Assembly: GCA_004559845.1 (NCBI GenBank)
Contig: SFWW01000044.1
Span: forward strand, 1 to 18,483
Direction: 5' to 3'
Length of the DNA stretch: 18,483 bases
Source of the DNA: a bacterium
GTDB taxonomy: Bacteria > Bacteroidota > Bacteroidia > Bacteroidales > Muribaculaceae
Position 1 is the first letter of the stretch; each line of letters begins with the position of its first letter. The translations under genes and the position numbers were made by a program. Below the pieces are notes generated by a model, which made no database searches, was not told the origin of the DNA, and saw only the letters and a program-made list of their open reading frames with translations. Positions 1-7,974 of this stretch are shown piece by piece.

Positions 1-941
1 TATGCGTTGGGGCGGTTGGCGGCTACGGTCACGATGTAGGCGCTGAGCAGCACCAGCACTCCTGCCACGGGTTTGTCCCAAGTGAGCACGTCTTGCCCGA
101 TGGCGAATGCCACCACCGATGCCACCACGGGTTGAAGGTTGGTGTACACGCTCACGGTGGTGGCGGGGATGCGTGCCATGGCGTAGGGAATGAAGAAGAA
201 GCCCAGCACGGTGGCAAAAATGATGATAAACGCCATTTCCGCCACGCCCCACAGCATCGAGGGCTCGGTGTAGAGCGGTTGGCAGAGCAGTTCGCTGTAG
301 TTGACGGCGCCTTCGCCCAGCATAGCGCTCATCATCCACCCGAAGGGAATCACGATGATGGTGGAAGCGAGAAACACCCATTTCATTTGCGTCACGGCAC
401 TATATTTGGCGCTCACCTTGCCGGTAATCACCAAATAAATTGCCCAGGTGAGCAGGCTCAGTAGCGCAAGGCTAATGCCGAGCAGATCGTTTTTGCCGGT
501 GCCAGAAGTCCATCCCATCACCACCATCAGCATAGCGCCGGCAATGCCGATGAGCACGCCCACCGCTTTCAGCCCGGTGATTTTTTCGTTGATGAATGCG
601 GCAGCCAGCAGCATCACGGCTATTGGCGTGAGGGTGGCAAGCAGCGAGAAATATACGGGTTGGGTGAATGCCAGCGCCCAGGCGGCGAAGGTTTGCGATA
701 TGGCAAAGCCCACCATGCCGCCCACCACGATAATCAGCAAATCTTTGCGCTCCACTTTTTCTTTGGGCATCAGTGCGGCAAGTAGCCAAAAAATGAGGGT
801 GGCTCCCAAGCAGCGGAAAAACATATAGCCGTTGGGCGTGAAGTGATGGTTCACCAGGTCGTTGGTAACGGGCACGCTCAGTCCGAACACGGTGTTGGCA
901 ACAATCACCGCGGCATGACCCTGAAAATTTCGTTGATTCAT
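1..941 (-). CDS. EamA/DMT-family drug/metabolite permease, 3' end cut by the window edge
   Basis: Reading the minus strand from the ATG at 941 gives an open frame of about 313 codons to the window edge with no stop, so at most the last few residues are missing. The protein starts MNQRNFQGHAAVIVANTVFG and consists almost entirely of hydrophobic helices. It shows the doubled EamA architecture, with two halves of about five helices each: the first ends near the short loop after MLLAAAFINEKI, and the second near TTVSVYTNLQPVVASVVAF. That last stretch, followed by GQDVLTWDKPVAGVLVL, is a typical EamA C-terminal half. Family members are inner-membrane exporters or permeases of small metabolites. 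The substrate cannot be read from sequence. An in-frame ATG two codons upstream (947) is an equally possible start. The gene diverges from the TPR gene across about 230 bp and has its own -7 box. Confidence 0.88.
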   Translation of the reverse strand, partial: MNQRNFQGHAAVIVANTVFGLSVPVTNDLVNHHFTPNGYMFFRCLGATLIFWLLAALMPKEKVERKDLLIIVVGGMVGFAISQTFAAWALAFTQPVYFSLLATLTPIAVMLLAAAFINEKITGLKAVGVLIGIAGAMLMVVMGWTSGTGKNDLLGISLALLSLLTWAIYLVITGKVSAKYSAVTQMKWVFLASTIIVIPFGWMMSAMLGEGAVNYSELLCQPLYTEPSMLWGVAEMAFIIIFATVLGFFFIPYAMARIPATTVSVYTNLQPVVASVVAFAIGQDVLTWDKPVAGVLVLLSAYIVTVAANRPNA

Positions 942-967
942 AACCATTAATTTTGAAATTCGGGCTG

Positions 968-975
968 CAAAGGTA
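968..975 (-). promoter_or_regulatory. Bacteroidota -7 box for the EamA gene
   Basis: On the minus strand this reads TACCTTTG, a full match to the Bacteroidota -7 consensus TAnnTTTG. It lies 20-27 bases before the two possible start codons (947 and 941), so the leader would be very short. I see no good TTTG -33 box at the usual distance. Confidence 0.55.
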
Positions 976-1090
976 TGAAAAATCTGTGAGAGCTCCGTGC
1001 ACTAAAGCGGAAAAAGCGCAGCGGGCCGCATTTTTTCATTTTTTAAGGATTAAAGCACCGACGAATGGGCAAAATGTGGGGAATAATCAC

Positions 1091-1098
1091 TAAATTTG
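1091..1098 (+). promoter_or_regulatory. Bacteroidota -7 box for the TPR/beta-barrel pair
   Basis: TAAATTTG matches TAnnTTTG exactly and lies 73 bases upstream of the ATG at 1172. The -33 position has no clear TTTG. This is the only such box in the divergent 942-1171 gap on the plus strand, and none occurs before the next gene, so it probably drives both 1172-4204 and 4266-6038. Confidence 0.55.
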
Positions 1099-1171
1099 CA
1101 GAATAAGAACTGAAATTAAAGAATCTAATAGCGACCGTAGGACTACGGCAATTTAAATATTCGTCAGGAAC

Positions 1172-4100
1172 ATGAAACTGAAATCAATTGCATTACTCAC
1201 CGCATTTGCCCTTCCGATGCTGTCGGGTGCCCAAAATGTGCTCACCTCAAGCGATGCCCAAGGCTATTTCGAGCGTGGCAAACTCATGTACGAAAACCAT
1301 AACTACGTGGGCGCTATCCATCAGATGCGCCGTGTGAAAGAATTGTCGTCGTCGGCTTCGCTGAACGAACACGCCGACTATTATATGGCGCTTAGCCGAT
1401 TGGAGCGCGACGAAGCCGGCGCTCTTGCCGAACTGCGTGCCTTTACCGCGAAGTATCCGTCGTCGGAGCTGATGCTCGATGTGCTGATGCGCATCGCCAA
1501 CCTGGAATTTTATCACGGCAACTACAACGATGCCCTCACCACCTATAGCCAAGTGCGTGAACGCGCACTCAACGGCGATTACAGCGAAGATATCATCTAT
1601 CGCATGGCTTACTGCTATTTGCAACTGGAGCAATACGCCGACGCGCGCTATCAATACGAGGCGCTTAAGGGCACGAAGCGCTACGGCAATGCCACGCGCT
1701 TCTACGATGCCTATATCGACTACGCCAACCACTACTACGAAGCTGCCTACGCGAAGTTCTCCAACATCGACCGCGGCGGCGAATTGGGCTACCAAAGCCA
1801 GTATTATATGTGCCAAATCGATTTCCATCACAAAGACTACGCTCGTGTGATTTCGCTGGGCGAAAGTCTGCTCAGTGATGAGGTGAACCAATATTTTGCC
1901 CCCGAAATCCATCGCTTGGTGGGCGAAAGCTACTACCACCAAGGTAATCCTCAAAAGGCGCGCACTCACCTCAACACCTATGTGACCACCACCGAAGACC
2001 CCATTATGCGCTCTGCTTCCTACGCGCTGGGGGTGATGGACTTTGATGCTGCTGACTATAAAGCCGCCATTGAGCATTTGAGCCAAGTGACCGGCGTGAG
2101 CGATGAATTGGCACAAAGCGCGCTCCTTTATTTGGGACAAACGTATCTGAAAACCGGCGACAATAAATTGGCGGCGCTCGCTTTTGAAAAAGCATCGAGC
2201 ATGGACTTTAATCGTGAGGTGAAGGAACACGCGTTCTACAACTATGCCGTGTGTCAGAGCAAGGGGAGCGCCACGCCGTTCGGCAATGATATCGAACTGT
2301 TTGAAACCTTCCTCAATGAGTTCCCCACTTCAAAACTCAAAACCAATGTGGAGCAGCACTTGGTGCATGCCTACCTCACCACCAACAACTACGACCGCGC
2401 GCTCGCCAGTATCGAAAATATTAAAAATCCGAGTGCCACCATCCTGAAAGCCAAGCAAAATGTGCTCTACAACCTTGGCGTGCAAGCCATGCAAAAAGGC
2501 TATCGAAAAGAGGCGGCTTCCTATCTGAAAAAAGCCATTAAGGTGGGCAACTACGATAAGAAAATTTTGAACGAAAGCCGACTCTGGCTCGCCGAAACAC
2601 AATACATTGGCGGCGACTACGAAAGCACGGTGAGCAACTTGAGCGAATATGTGAAAAGCGCCGACAAAACCGATGCCAACTATGGCAAGGCGCTCTACAA
2701 CCTGGGGTATGCGCAATATCAGCAACATAAATTCGATGAAGCACGAAAGAATTTCCAACTCGCCATCGAATCGGGCACGCTCGATAGCACGCTGCTGAGC
2801 GACACCTACGACCGAATCGCCGACACCTATTATTATATTGGCGACTTTGAAAGTGCCGAAACCGAATACGAAAAAGCCATTGCCACTGCCACAGGCGATG
2901 CCGATGGCTCGATGTTTGATAAGGCGATGATGGCGGGATGGAAGAAGGACTATCCGGCTAAAATACAACAAATGGAACAATTGATTGCCAAATATCCCGA
3001 AAGCACTAAGGCGCCTTCGGCAATGCTTGAAATAGCTCGCTCCTACGAAGCAATGGGCAAAACCTCCGAGGCTGCCACACAATACAGGGCGCTGGGCGAA
3101 AAGTATCCCAAAGTGGCGGAAGCACGCCAAGGAATGCTTCACTTGGCGTTGATGCAAAAGAATTTGGGAAAAACCGACGAGGCTATCGCTGCTTACCAAA
3201 GTGTGATTTCCGATGCGCCCACCAGCCAAGAAGCGAAGGTGGCGGCGGAAGACTTGAAGCGTATCTATGCCGAGCGGGGCGAACTCCAAAATTATGTGGC
3301 TTTTATCGAAACCGTGCCTAATGCGCCCAAACTGGAGGTGAGCGACATCGACCGACTCACCTACGAGGCGGCGGAAAAGGCTGCCACTGCCACTCGACCG
3401 AGTATCGTGAAGATGGAAAATTATCTGCGCGATTACCCCAATGGTGCCTATGTGTGGGAGGCTAAATACCAAATCGGACGTTATCACTACGAAAAAGGCA
3501 ATCTTGCACAAGCCTACGACCAAATTACCGAGGCTCTCGCACATGCCGAAGATGCCGTGTGGGCGGAAGATGCTTTGGTGATGAAGAGCGATATTTTGGT
3601 GCGCCAAAATAAGCACGAGGAGGCGATCAAGGTGTATGAACAAATCATCGACCGCTCCAACAACGACGACACTAAAGTGGTGGCTCAAATGGGCTTGATG
3701 CGCGCAGCCACCGATATCAATCAATTCGATTTGGTGGTTTCCACTGCCGACGTTTTGCTCCAAAATCCATCACTCACCGCCGATGAGGTGGCGGATGTGA
3801 AATTGGCACGCGCTGTGGGCTACATTGGAAAGAAAAACTTTGATGCCGCGGAGGTGGACCTTAAAGCACTTTCCGGCGATATGACCACCGAACAGGGTGC
3901 TCGCGCTGCTTACGAATTGGCGAGATTGGAAATGGAACGCGGCAACTATAAGGGCGCTGAGGAGCGGGTGGACCAAATCCTGGATTCCGGCACGCCGCAA
4001 ACCTACTGGATTGGCAAAACCTACATTTTGCTGAGCGACATTTTGGTGAAAGAAAACCGTAGCAGTGCCGCTCGCGAATATTTGGAAAGCCTGAAGAAAA

Positions 4101-4204
4101 ATTATCCGGGCAAGGAAAAAGATATCTTTAGCGATATCGACGCTCGTCTGAAAGCGCTCAATAAACCTAAAGTGGTGACCAAAAAAACCACGAAGAAGAA
4201 ATAA
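1172..4204 (+). CDS. Secreted/periplasmic TPR-repeat scaffold protein
   Basis: This 1010-residue protein starts with a Sec signal peptide, MKLKSIALLTAFALPMLSGA, with likely cleavage before QN near residue 20. There is no lipobox cysteine. The rest is a nearly uninterrupted array of degenerate tetratricopeptide helices; examples are the segments around GNYNDALTTYSQVRE, HKFDEARKNFQLAIESG, GDFESAETEYEKAIA and GKTDEAIAAYQSVISDAP. It ends in a lysine/threonine-rich tail. TPR arrays bind protein partners, so a scaffold role in the periplasm or at the outer membrane is likely. The start is supported by the signal peptide and an AGGAA six bases upstream. A signal-bearing outer-membrane beta-barrel begins 61 bp downstream with no promoter between, which suggests the two act together. 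I do not recognise a characterised gene name. Long antisense frames here are codon-bias shadows. Confidence 0.9.
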   Translation: MKLKSIALLTAFALPMLSGAQNVLTSSDAQGYFERGKLMYENHNYVGAIHQMRRVKELSSSASLNEHADYYMALSRLERDEAGALAELRAFTAKYPSSELMLDVLMRIANLEFYHGNYNDALTTYSQVRERALNGDYSEDIIYRMAYCYLQLEQYADARYQYEALKGTKRYGNATRFYDAYIDYANHYYEAAYAKFSNIDRGGELGYQSQYYMCQIDFHHKDYARVISLGESLLSDEVNQYFAPEIHRLVGESYYHQGNPQKARTHLNTYVTTTEDPIMRSASYALGVMDFDAADYKAAIEHLSQVTGVSDELAQSALLYLGQTYLKTGDNKLAALAFEKASSMDFNREVKEHAFYNYAVCQSKGSATPFGNDIELFETFLNEFPTSKLKTNVEQHLVHAYLTTNNYDRALASIENIKNPSATILKAKQNVLYNLGVQAMQKGYRKEAASYLKKAIKVGNYDKKILNESRLWLAETQYIGGDYESTVSNLSEYVKSADKTDANYGKALYNLGYAQYQQHKFDEARKNFQLAIESGTLDSTLLSDTYDRIADTYYYIGDFESAETEYEKAIATATGDADGSMFDKAMMAGWKKDYPAKIQQMEQLIAKYPESTKAPSAMLEIARSYEAMGKTSEAATQYRALGEKYPKVAEARQGMLHLALMQKNLGKTDEAIAAYQSVISDAPTSQEAKVAAEDLKRIYAERGELQNYVAFIETVPNAPKLEVSDIDRLTYEAAEKAATATRPSIVKMENYLRDYPNGAYVWEAKYQIGRYHYEKGNLAQAYDQITEALAHAEDAVWAEDALVMKSDILVRQNKHEEAIKVYEQIIDRSNNDDTKVVAQMGLMRAATDINQFDLVVSTADVLLQNPSLTADEVADVKLARAVGYIGKKNFDAAEVDLKALSGDMTTEQGARAAYELARLEMERGNYKGAEERVDQILDSGTPQTYWIGKTYILLSDILVKENRSSAAREYLESLKKNYPGKEKDIFSDIDARLKALNKPKVVTKKTTKKK

Positions 4205-4265
4205 CGAATCAGTATCGATATAGAGAAACGAAACATCCCATTCATCTGAAGTTACATACAGCATT

Positions 4266-6038
4266 ATGAAAAAAATATATGTGAGCATCCTGGCTGCCGC
4301 CTTCGTGGCGATGCCTGCTTTGGCGCAGGAAAATCTGCAAAAAGAAATCACCCTCCCCAAAGACTTTGTGCCGGTGGTGAAAAAACCCGTGAAAAAGAGT
4401 GCGCTCCCTCGTGTGCTGAAGCCGGTGAAATCCGACGAGGGGAAAGTGATTGGTTTCACCGATTGGGCGGAACCCACAGCAGTGAGCGTGGAAATCCCCA
4501 CGATGCTTCCCTATGGATATCGCACCGCACACCGATTTAGCAACTATCGCGGCTACTTCGATGCCGGAGCCGGCTCCCAACTCAATTTCGTGGGCTCGGC
4601 GGGCTATCGTGTTATCGATGATGCCTCGCTTAAGGTGGATGCCTGGGCACAGCACAATAGCACCTGGAACGGAAAGAACTCTTCGCCTGTGTCGGAGCCT
4701 GAAAAGCAACAATTCTGCGACAATGCCTTTGGCGTGGACTTGATGAAAGACTTTAGCAAGGGACAGCTCGATGTGGCTGCTAAAGTGCATTTCGATAAAT
4801 TCAACTATTATGGGCACACCTATGTAACGGGGCCTCAATCCAATCTTTGGTGGGACAACAAGCAAAACTTTTTTGAAACCAACGTGAAAGCCGCATGGGC
4901 AGGCACGGTCGACGTTTCGCGCTACCACAATATTTCCTACAAAGTGGGCATGAACTACAATTATGCCGGCTATAAATACGGCATCTATATCGGTAGCCCA
5001 TCGGTGGTAGATGGTTTCGACGGTGCAAAAGAGCATCACTTGCAGGCTTGGCTCGGCGCAAGCTACGCCATAGAGGCAAGTTCGAGCATTGGCGCTGACT
5101 TCAAATTCCAATATTTGAATCGCTCATATTGTGATTTAGAGGCTTACAATGTTCCGAAAACGGTGAAGCGCAATTCGTCGATGTTCACCATCGCGCCGTT
5201 CTACACCTACAATGGACAGAATTGGGTGGCTCGCTTGGGCGTGAATGTGGACCTTTCATTCAACGACGGCACTAAATTCCGCTTGGCTCCCAATGTGCAA
5301 CTCTCCTACGAATTTACGCCCGGTGTGGCTTTCTTCGCCAATGCTGTGGGTGGCAAACAACTCAACACCATCAGCCGTGTGAATGCCTTGAGCCGATACT
5401 TCGACCCCAACGCATACTACGGCAACACTTTCGTGCCTTTCGACGGCGAAGCCGGGCTGAAGGTGGGACCGTTCTCGGGATTGAACGTGAAACTCTTTGC
5501 CGGCTACGGCATTGCTAAAGATGCGTTGATGCCTACGTTTTTTGGCTTTTCCAACAATCATCTCTTGAATTGGGACTGCAAGGGCTTGAAAGCCGGCGCC
5601 ACGATCAATTACCAATATCGCTCCTTGGCTGAATTAGACCTGGGCTTCACCTTTGCGCCACAAAGCGACGACTTTGAAGAAGGCAAAACTTACAGCGGCT
5701 ATATGCTGGGAATGGACCACGCCAAAATGGTGGCAAATGCCGATTTGAAACTGCACCTGTCGAAAGCGCTGACTTTGGGTGTGGGCTGTGAATTGCGCAA
5801 CGACCGCCGCTATATCATGCCTCATTACAATTCCGACACCGAGGCTCCCTACTATACCTATTTTTTCACCGACCTAAACGATGTGATGAATTTGCATGCC
5901 GGAGCAAGTTACCGATTCGACAAGTTCCTCACCATTTGGGTGAAGGCTGCCAATTTGCTCAATAAGCAATGGGATATCCTCCCATATATGGGCGCTCAAA
6001 AACTGAATGTGATGGGTGGCATTGGGCTTGTTTTCTAA
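4266..6038 (+). CDS. Plug-less outer-membrane beta-barrel protein, TonB-receptor-like in annotation
   Basis: The 590-residue product has a clear signal peptide (MKKIYVSILAAAFVAMPALA, cleavage before QEN). A short basic/proline segment of about 50 residues (KDFVPVVKKPVKKSALPR) follows, then a long run of alternating hydrophobic/polar strands rich in Tyr, Gly and Asn. It ends in phenylalanine (GGIGLVF), the usual outer-membrane beta-signal end. At 590 residues it is shorter than a normal TonB-dependent receptor, and I see no N-terminal plug domain, carboxypeptidase-like extension or TonB box. Relatives in Bacteroidales are often labelled TonB-dependent receptor, but an ordinary beta-barrel is the safer reading. 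The adjacent TPR gene (61 bp upstream, probably co-transcribed) is the likely functional partner, perhaps in outer-membrane assembly or transport. The specific role is unknown. Confidence 0.82.
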   Translation: MKKIYVSILAAAFVAMPALAQENLQKEITLPKDFVPVVKKPVKKSALPRVLKPVKSDEGKVIGFTDWAEPTAVSVEIPTMLPYGYRTAHRFSNYRGYFDAGAGSQLNFVGSAGYRVIDDASLKVDAWAQHNSTWNGKNSSPVSEPEKQQFCDNAFGVDLMKDFSKGQLDVAAKVHFDKFNYYGHTYVTGPQSNLWWDNKQNFFETNVKAAWAGTVDVSRYHNISYKVGMNYNYAGYKYGIYIGSPSVVDGFDGAKEHHLQAWLGASYAIEASSSIGADFKFQYLNRSYCDLEAYNVPKTVKRNSSMFTIAPFYTYNGQNWVARLGVNVDLSFNDGTKFRLAPNVQLSYEFTPGVAFFANAVGGKQLNTISRVNALSRYFDPNAYYGNTFVPFDGEAGLKVGPFSGLNVKLFAGYGIAKDALMPTFFGFSNNHLLNWDCKGLKAGATINYQYRSLAELDLGFTFAPQSDDFEEGKTYSGYMLGMDHAKMVANADLKLHLSKALTLGVGCELRNDRRYIMPHYNSDTEAPYYTYFFTDLNDVMNLHAGASYRFDKFLTIWVKAANLLNKQWDILPYMGAQKLNVMGGIGLVF

Positions 6039-6074
6039 GTCGATGAGCCTTCTCTCTTATTATATATAATGTGT

Positions 6075-6096
6075 GCACACGCCATTCGGCGTGTGC
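6075..6096 (+). other. Perfect 9-bp hairpin between the barrel gene and the hexosaminidase gene
   Basis: GCACACGCC (6075-6083) pairs perfectly with GGCGTGTGC (6088-6096) around the loop ATTC. No U-run follows, so it is not a classic intrinsic terminator. The flanks contain further GTGTG and CACACACA tracts (6071-6075, 6101-6109) that could pair with either arm, giving alternative folds. It may end or attenuate transcription from the upstream pair, or shape the leader of the GH20 gene. A GTG at 6073 opens a longer frame into GH20 but lies inside this hairpin and upstream of the signal peptide. Confidence 0.45.
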
Positions 6097-6180
6097 TATC
6101 ACACACACATGGAGGGTAGGGCGGTGTGGCTTTGCCCCCGTATGAAATCGATAATCAACCTTCAAAACAACCAATTGCTC

Positions 6181-7812
6181 ATGAAACCGACTTTTATTCT
6201 GATTCTATCCTTTTTGGCTTTGGTGGCTTCTGCTGCCGATGCAAAAATTTCCATTATTCCTCAACCCAACACCATCATTTCTTCCGACTCTACCCGACAC
6301 TTGGAGTTGAAGCAGGGGATGGGCATTTATGCCGCTAATGCCGATGCGCGCATCGCTGCCGAATATTTGCAACATTATTGCGAAGCATATCTCAATCTGC
6401 ATTTGCCCATTGTGGAACGCCAACGCCACGCCTCTATCTTTATTCAAGGTTACGATAACGATGAACCCGTCACCGAAGGTGCCTACACCATGACCATCAA
6501 CCGCGATGGCGTTTACATCGTGGCAAACAACCAAGCGCCGGAGGGCTTTTTCTATGGCGTGTGTTCGCTCATTCAATTGCTGCCCACGGCTGCCGGCTAT
6601 GTGCCGCGCTTGCCCTTCTGCGCCATTGAAGACCATCCCGCTTTCCATTTCCGCGGTATGCACCTCGATGTGGTGCGCCACTTTTTCTCGGTGGAATATA
6701 TCAAAAAGTTTATCGATTGGATGGCACTCCACAAGTTGAATATCTTTCACTGGCACCTCACCGACGACCAGGGATGGCGCTTGGAATTGAAAAGCCACCC
6801 CGAACTCACGGCTAAAGGCGGCTTTCGCACCGGCGAAATCAAAGGACTCTTTCCGGGCGAATACACGGAGCGCCCGCTTCACGCCTTCTACACCCAGGAT
6901 GAGGTGAAAGAAATCATCGATTATGCCGCTAAGCGCTATGTGACGGTGGTGCCGGAAATCGATATCCCGGGCCACTGTATGGCTGTGCTCGCCGCTCACC
7001 CGGAATTTAGCACCACGCCCAATGAGGATAAGCACACCGCCCTCACCTGGGGCATTTATCGCCGCCAAAATAATGTGCTGGCGCCCACTCCGGAGGTGTT
7101 TGCCTTCCTCACGGAGGTGTTTGATGAGGTGTGCACGCTTTTCCCGAGCAAATACATCCATGCCGGTGGCGATGAGTGTGCACCGCAGTGGTGGCAAGAT
7201 AGCGAAGCCACGCAGCAATTTATGAAGCAGCATGGCTTGGAAACCACCCACCACTTGCAAACCTATTTCATGCGCCACGTGCAGCGCGTCATCAATCGAC
7301 ACGGAAAAACGATGCTGGGCTGGAGTGGCGGTGCCGAAGGAATGGACCCCAATGGCAGTATGCTCCACCATTGGCACATGTGGAAAAAAATCAAGCAATC
7401 GCGTATCGATAGCACCCACCTGTGGATTAATTCGGGCAACCGGGGCTACTATTTCACCTCTAAAGAAGATTCCACCCAAACCGATATCATCGCCGGCAAA
7501 AACCCCGTTAGTGTGAAGGATACATATCTTTTCCCTCATCTGCCCGACTCGGCAAATGCCGATGTGGCGAAGAATTTAATGGGCATTGAGGGATGCATCT
7601 GGACAGAATATGTGCCCACCACTCGTAAGTTGGAGTTTCAAGTGTTCCCTCGATTGGCGGCAATGGCGGAAAAAGCATGGATTGGTGATGCCCGAAATTG
7701 GGACGATTTCGCGCTCCGACTCAGCCAAATGCTCAATTTCTACGACCTGTGGGGCATCCGCTACAATCCCGTCGCCGAAGGAAGCCTCATCCCTAAGCGC
7801 GAACAAAAATAA
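6181..7812 (+). CDS. Secreted GH20 beta-N-acetylhexosaminidase
   Basis: This enzyme would remove terminal beta-linked GlcNAc or GalNAc from glycans such as mucin or N-glycans, using substrate-assisted catalysis. I place the start at 6181 because it gives a proper signal peptide (MKPTFILILSFLALVASA) and no lipobox. Upstream in-frame starts would put 36 hydrophilic residues in front of it. In the 543-residue product the N-terminal GH20b-like domain covers roughly residues 22-150, then the TIM barrel follows. Hallmarks are RGMHLDVVRHFF, HWHLTDDQGWR (starting at His190), EIDIPGH and the catalytic Asp331-Glu332 pair in HAGGDE. The barrel ends around residues 520-540 with no extra C-terminal modules. 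It is a complete, typical gene. It stands alone: no SusC/SusD pair or sulfatase is nearby, so it is not in a visible polysaccharide-utilisation locus. Confidence 0.95.
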   Translation: MKPTFILILSFLALVASAADAKISIIPQPNTIISSDSTRHLELKQGMGIYAANADARIAAEYLQHYCEAYLNLHLPIVERQRHASIFIQGYDNDEPVTEGAYTMTINRDGVYIVANNQAPEGFFYGVCSLIQLLPTAAGYVPRLPFCAIEDHPAFHFRGMHLDVVRHFFSVEYIKKFIDWMALHKLNIFHWHLTDDQGWRLELKSHPELTAKGGFRTGEIKGLFPGEYTERPLHAFYTQDEVKEIIDYAAKRYVTVVPEIDIPGHCMAVLAAHPEFSTTPNEDKHTALTWGIYRRQNNVLAPTPEVFAFLTEVFDEVCTLFPSKYIHAGGDECAPQWWQDSEATQQFMKQHGLETTHHLQTYFMRHVQRVINRHGKTMLGWSGGAEGMDPNGSMLHHWHMWKKIKQSRIDSTHLWINSGNRGYYFTSKEDSTQTDIIAGKNPVSVKDTYLFPHLPDSANADVAKNLMGIEGCIWTEYVPTTRKLEFQVFPRLAAMAEKAWIGDARNWDDFALRLSQMLNFYDLWGIRYNPVAEGSLIPKREQK

Positions 7813-7872
7813 GGGCGAAAACCATCCTTTTCTGAGCTTTTGAATTTCAATAAATCAAAAAATAACACCAAA

Positions 7873-7906
7873 ATTGTGTATAATTTGGTGAAAATTACTA
7901 TCTTTG
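7873..7906 (+). promoter_or_regulatory. Promoter for the PpiD-like gene
   Basis: TATCTTTG (7899-7906) is an exact TAnnTTTG -7 box. ATTG (7873-7876) lies 22 bases upstream as a plausible -33 element. Transcription would start near 7911 and give a leader of about 60 bases. The surrounding 7813-7974 gap is AT-rich and shows no convincing terminator for GH20. Confidence 0.6.
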
Positions 7907-7974
7907 CGTGTTTATTGGCGAAAAACCCATTAAACGCGTGATACAAACCGACTAAACACAATAAATTATAAATA

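Noticed and set aside
472..1002. 176-codon minus-strand frame over the EamA start
   Set aside because: It is a different frame from the EamA permease, Arg/His-rich and without helices. The real gene is the frame starting at 941.
2330..3763. 477-codon minus-strand frame inside the TPR gene, and similar ones at 1247-2230 and 3770-4501
   Set aside because: The plus-strand TPR periodicity and signal peptide are continuous. The antisense products have no recognisable features.
6205..7539. 444-codon minus-strand frame inside the GH20 gene
   Set aside because: The GH20 motifs on the plus strand account for this DNA completely.
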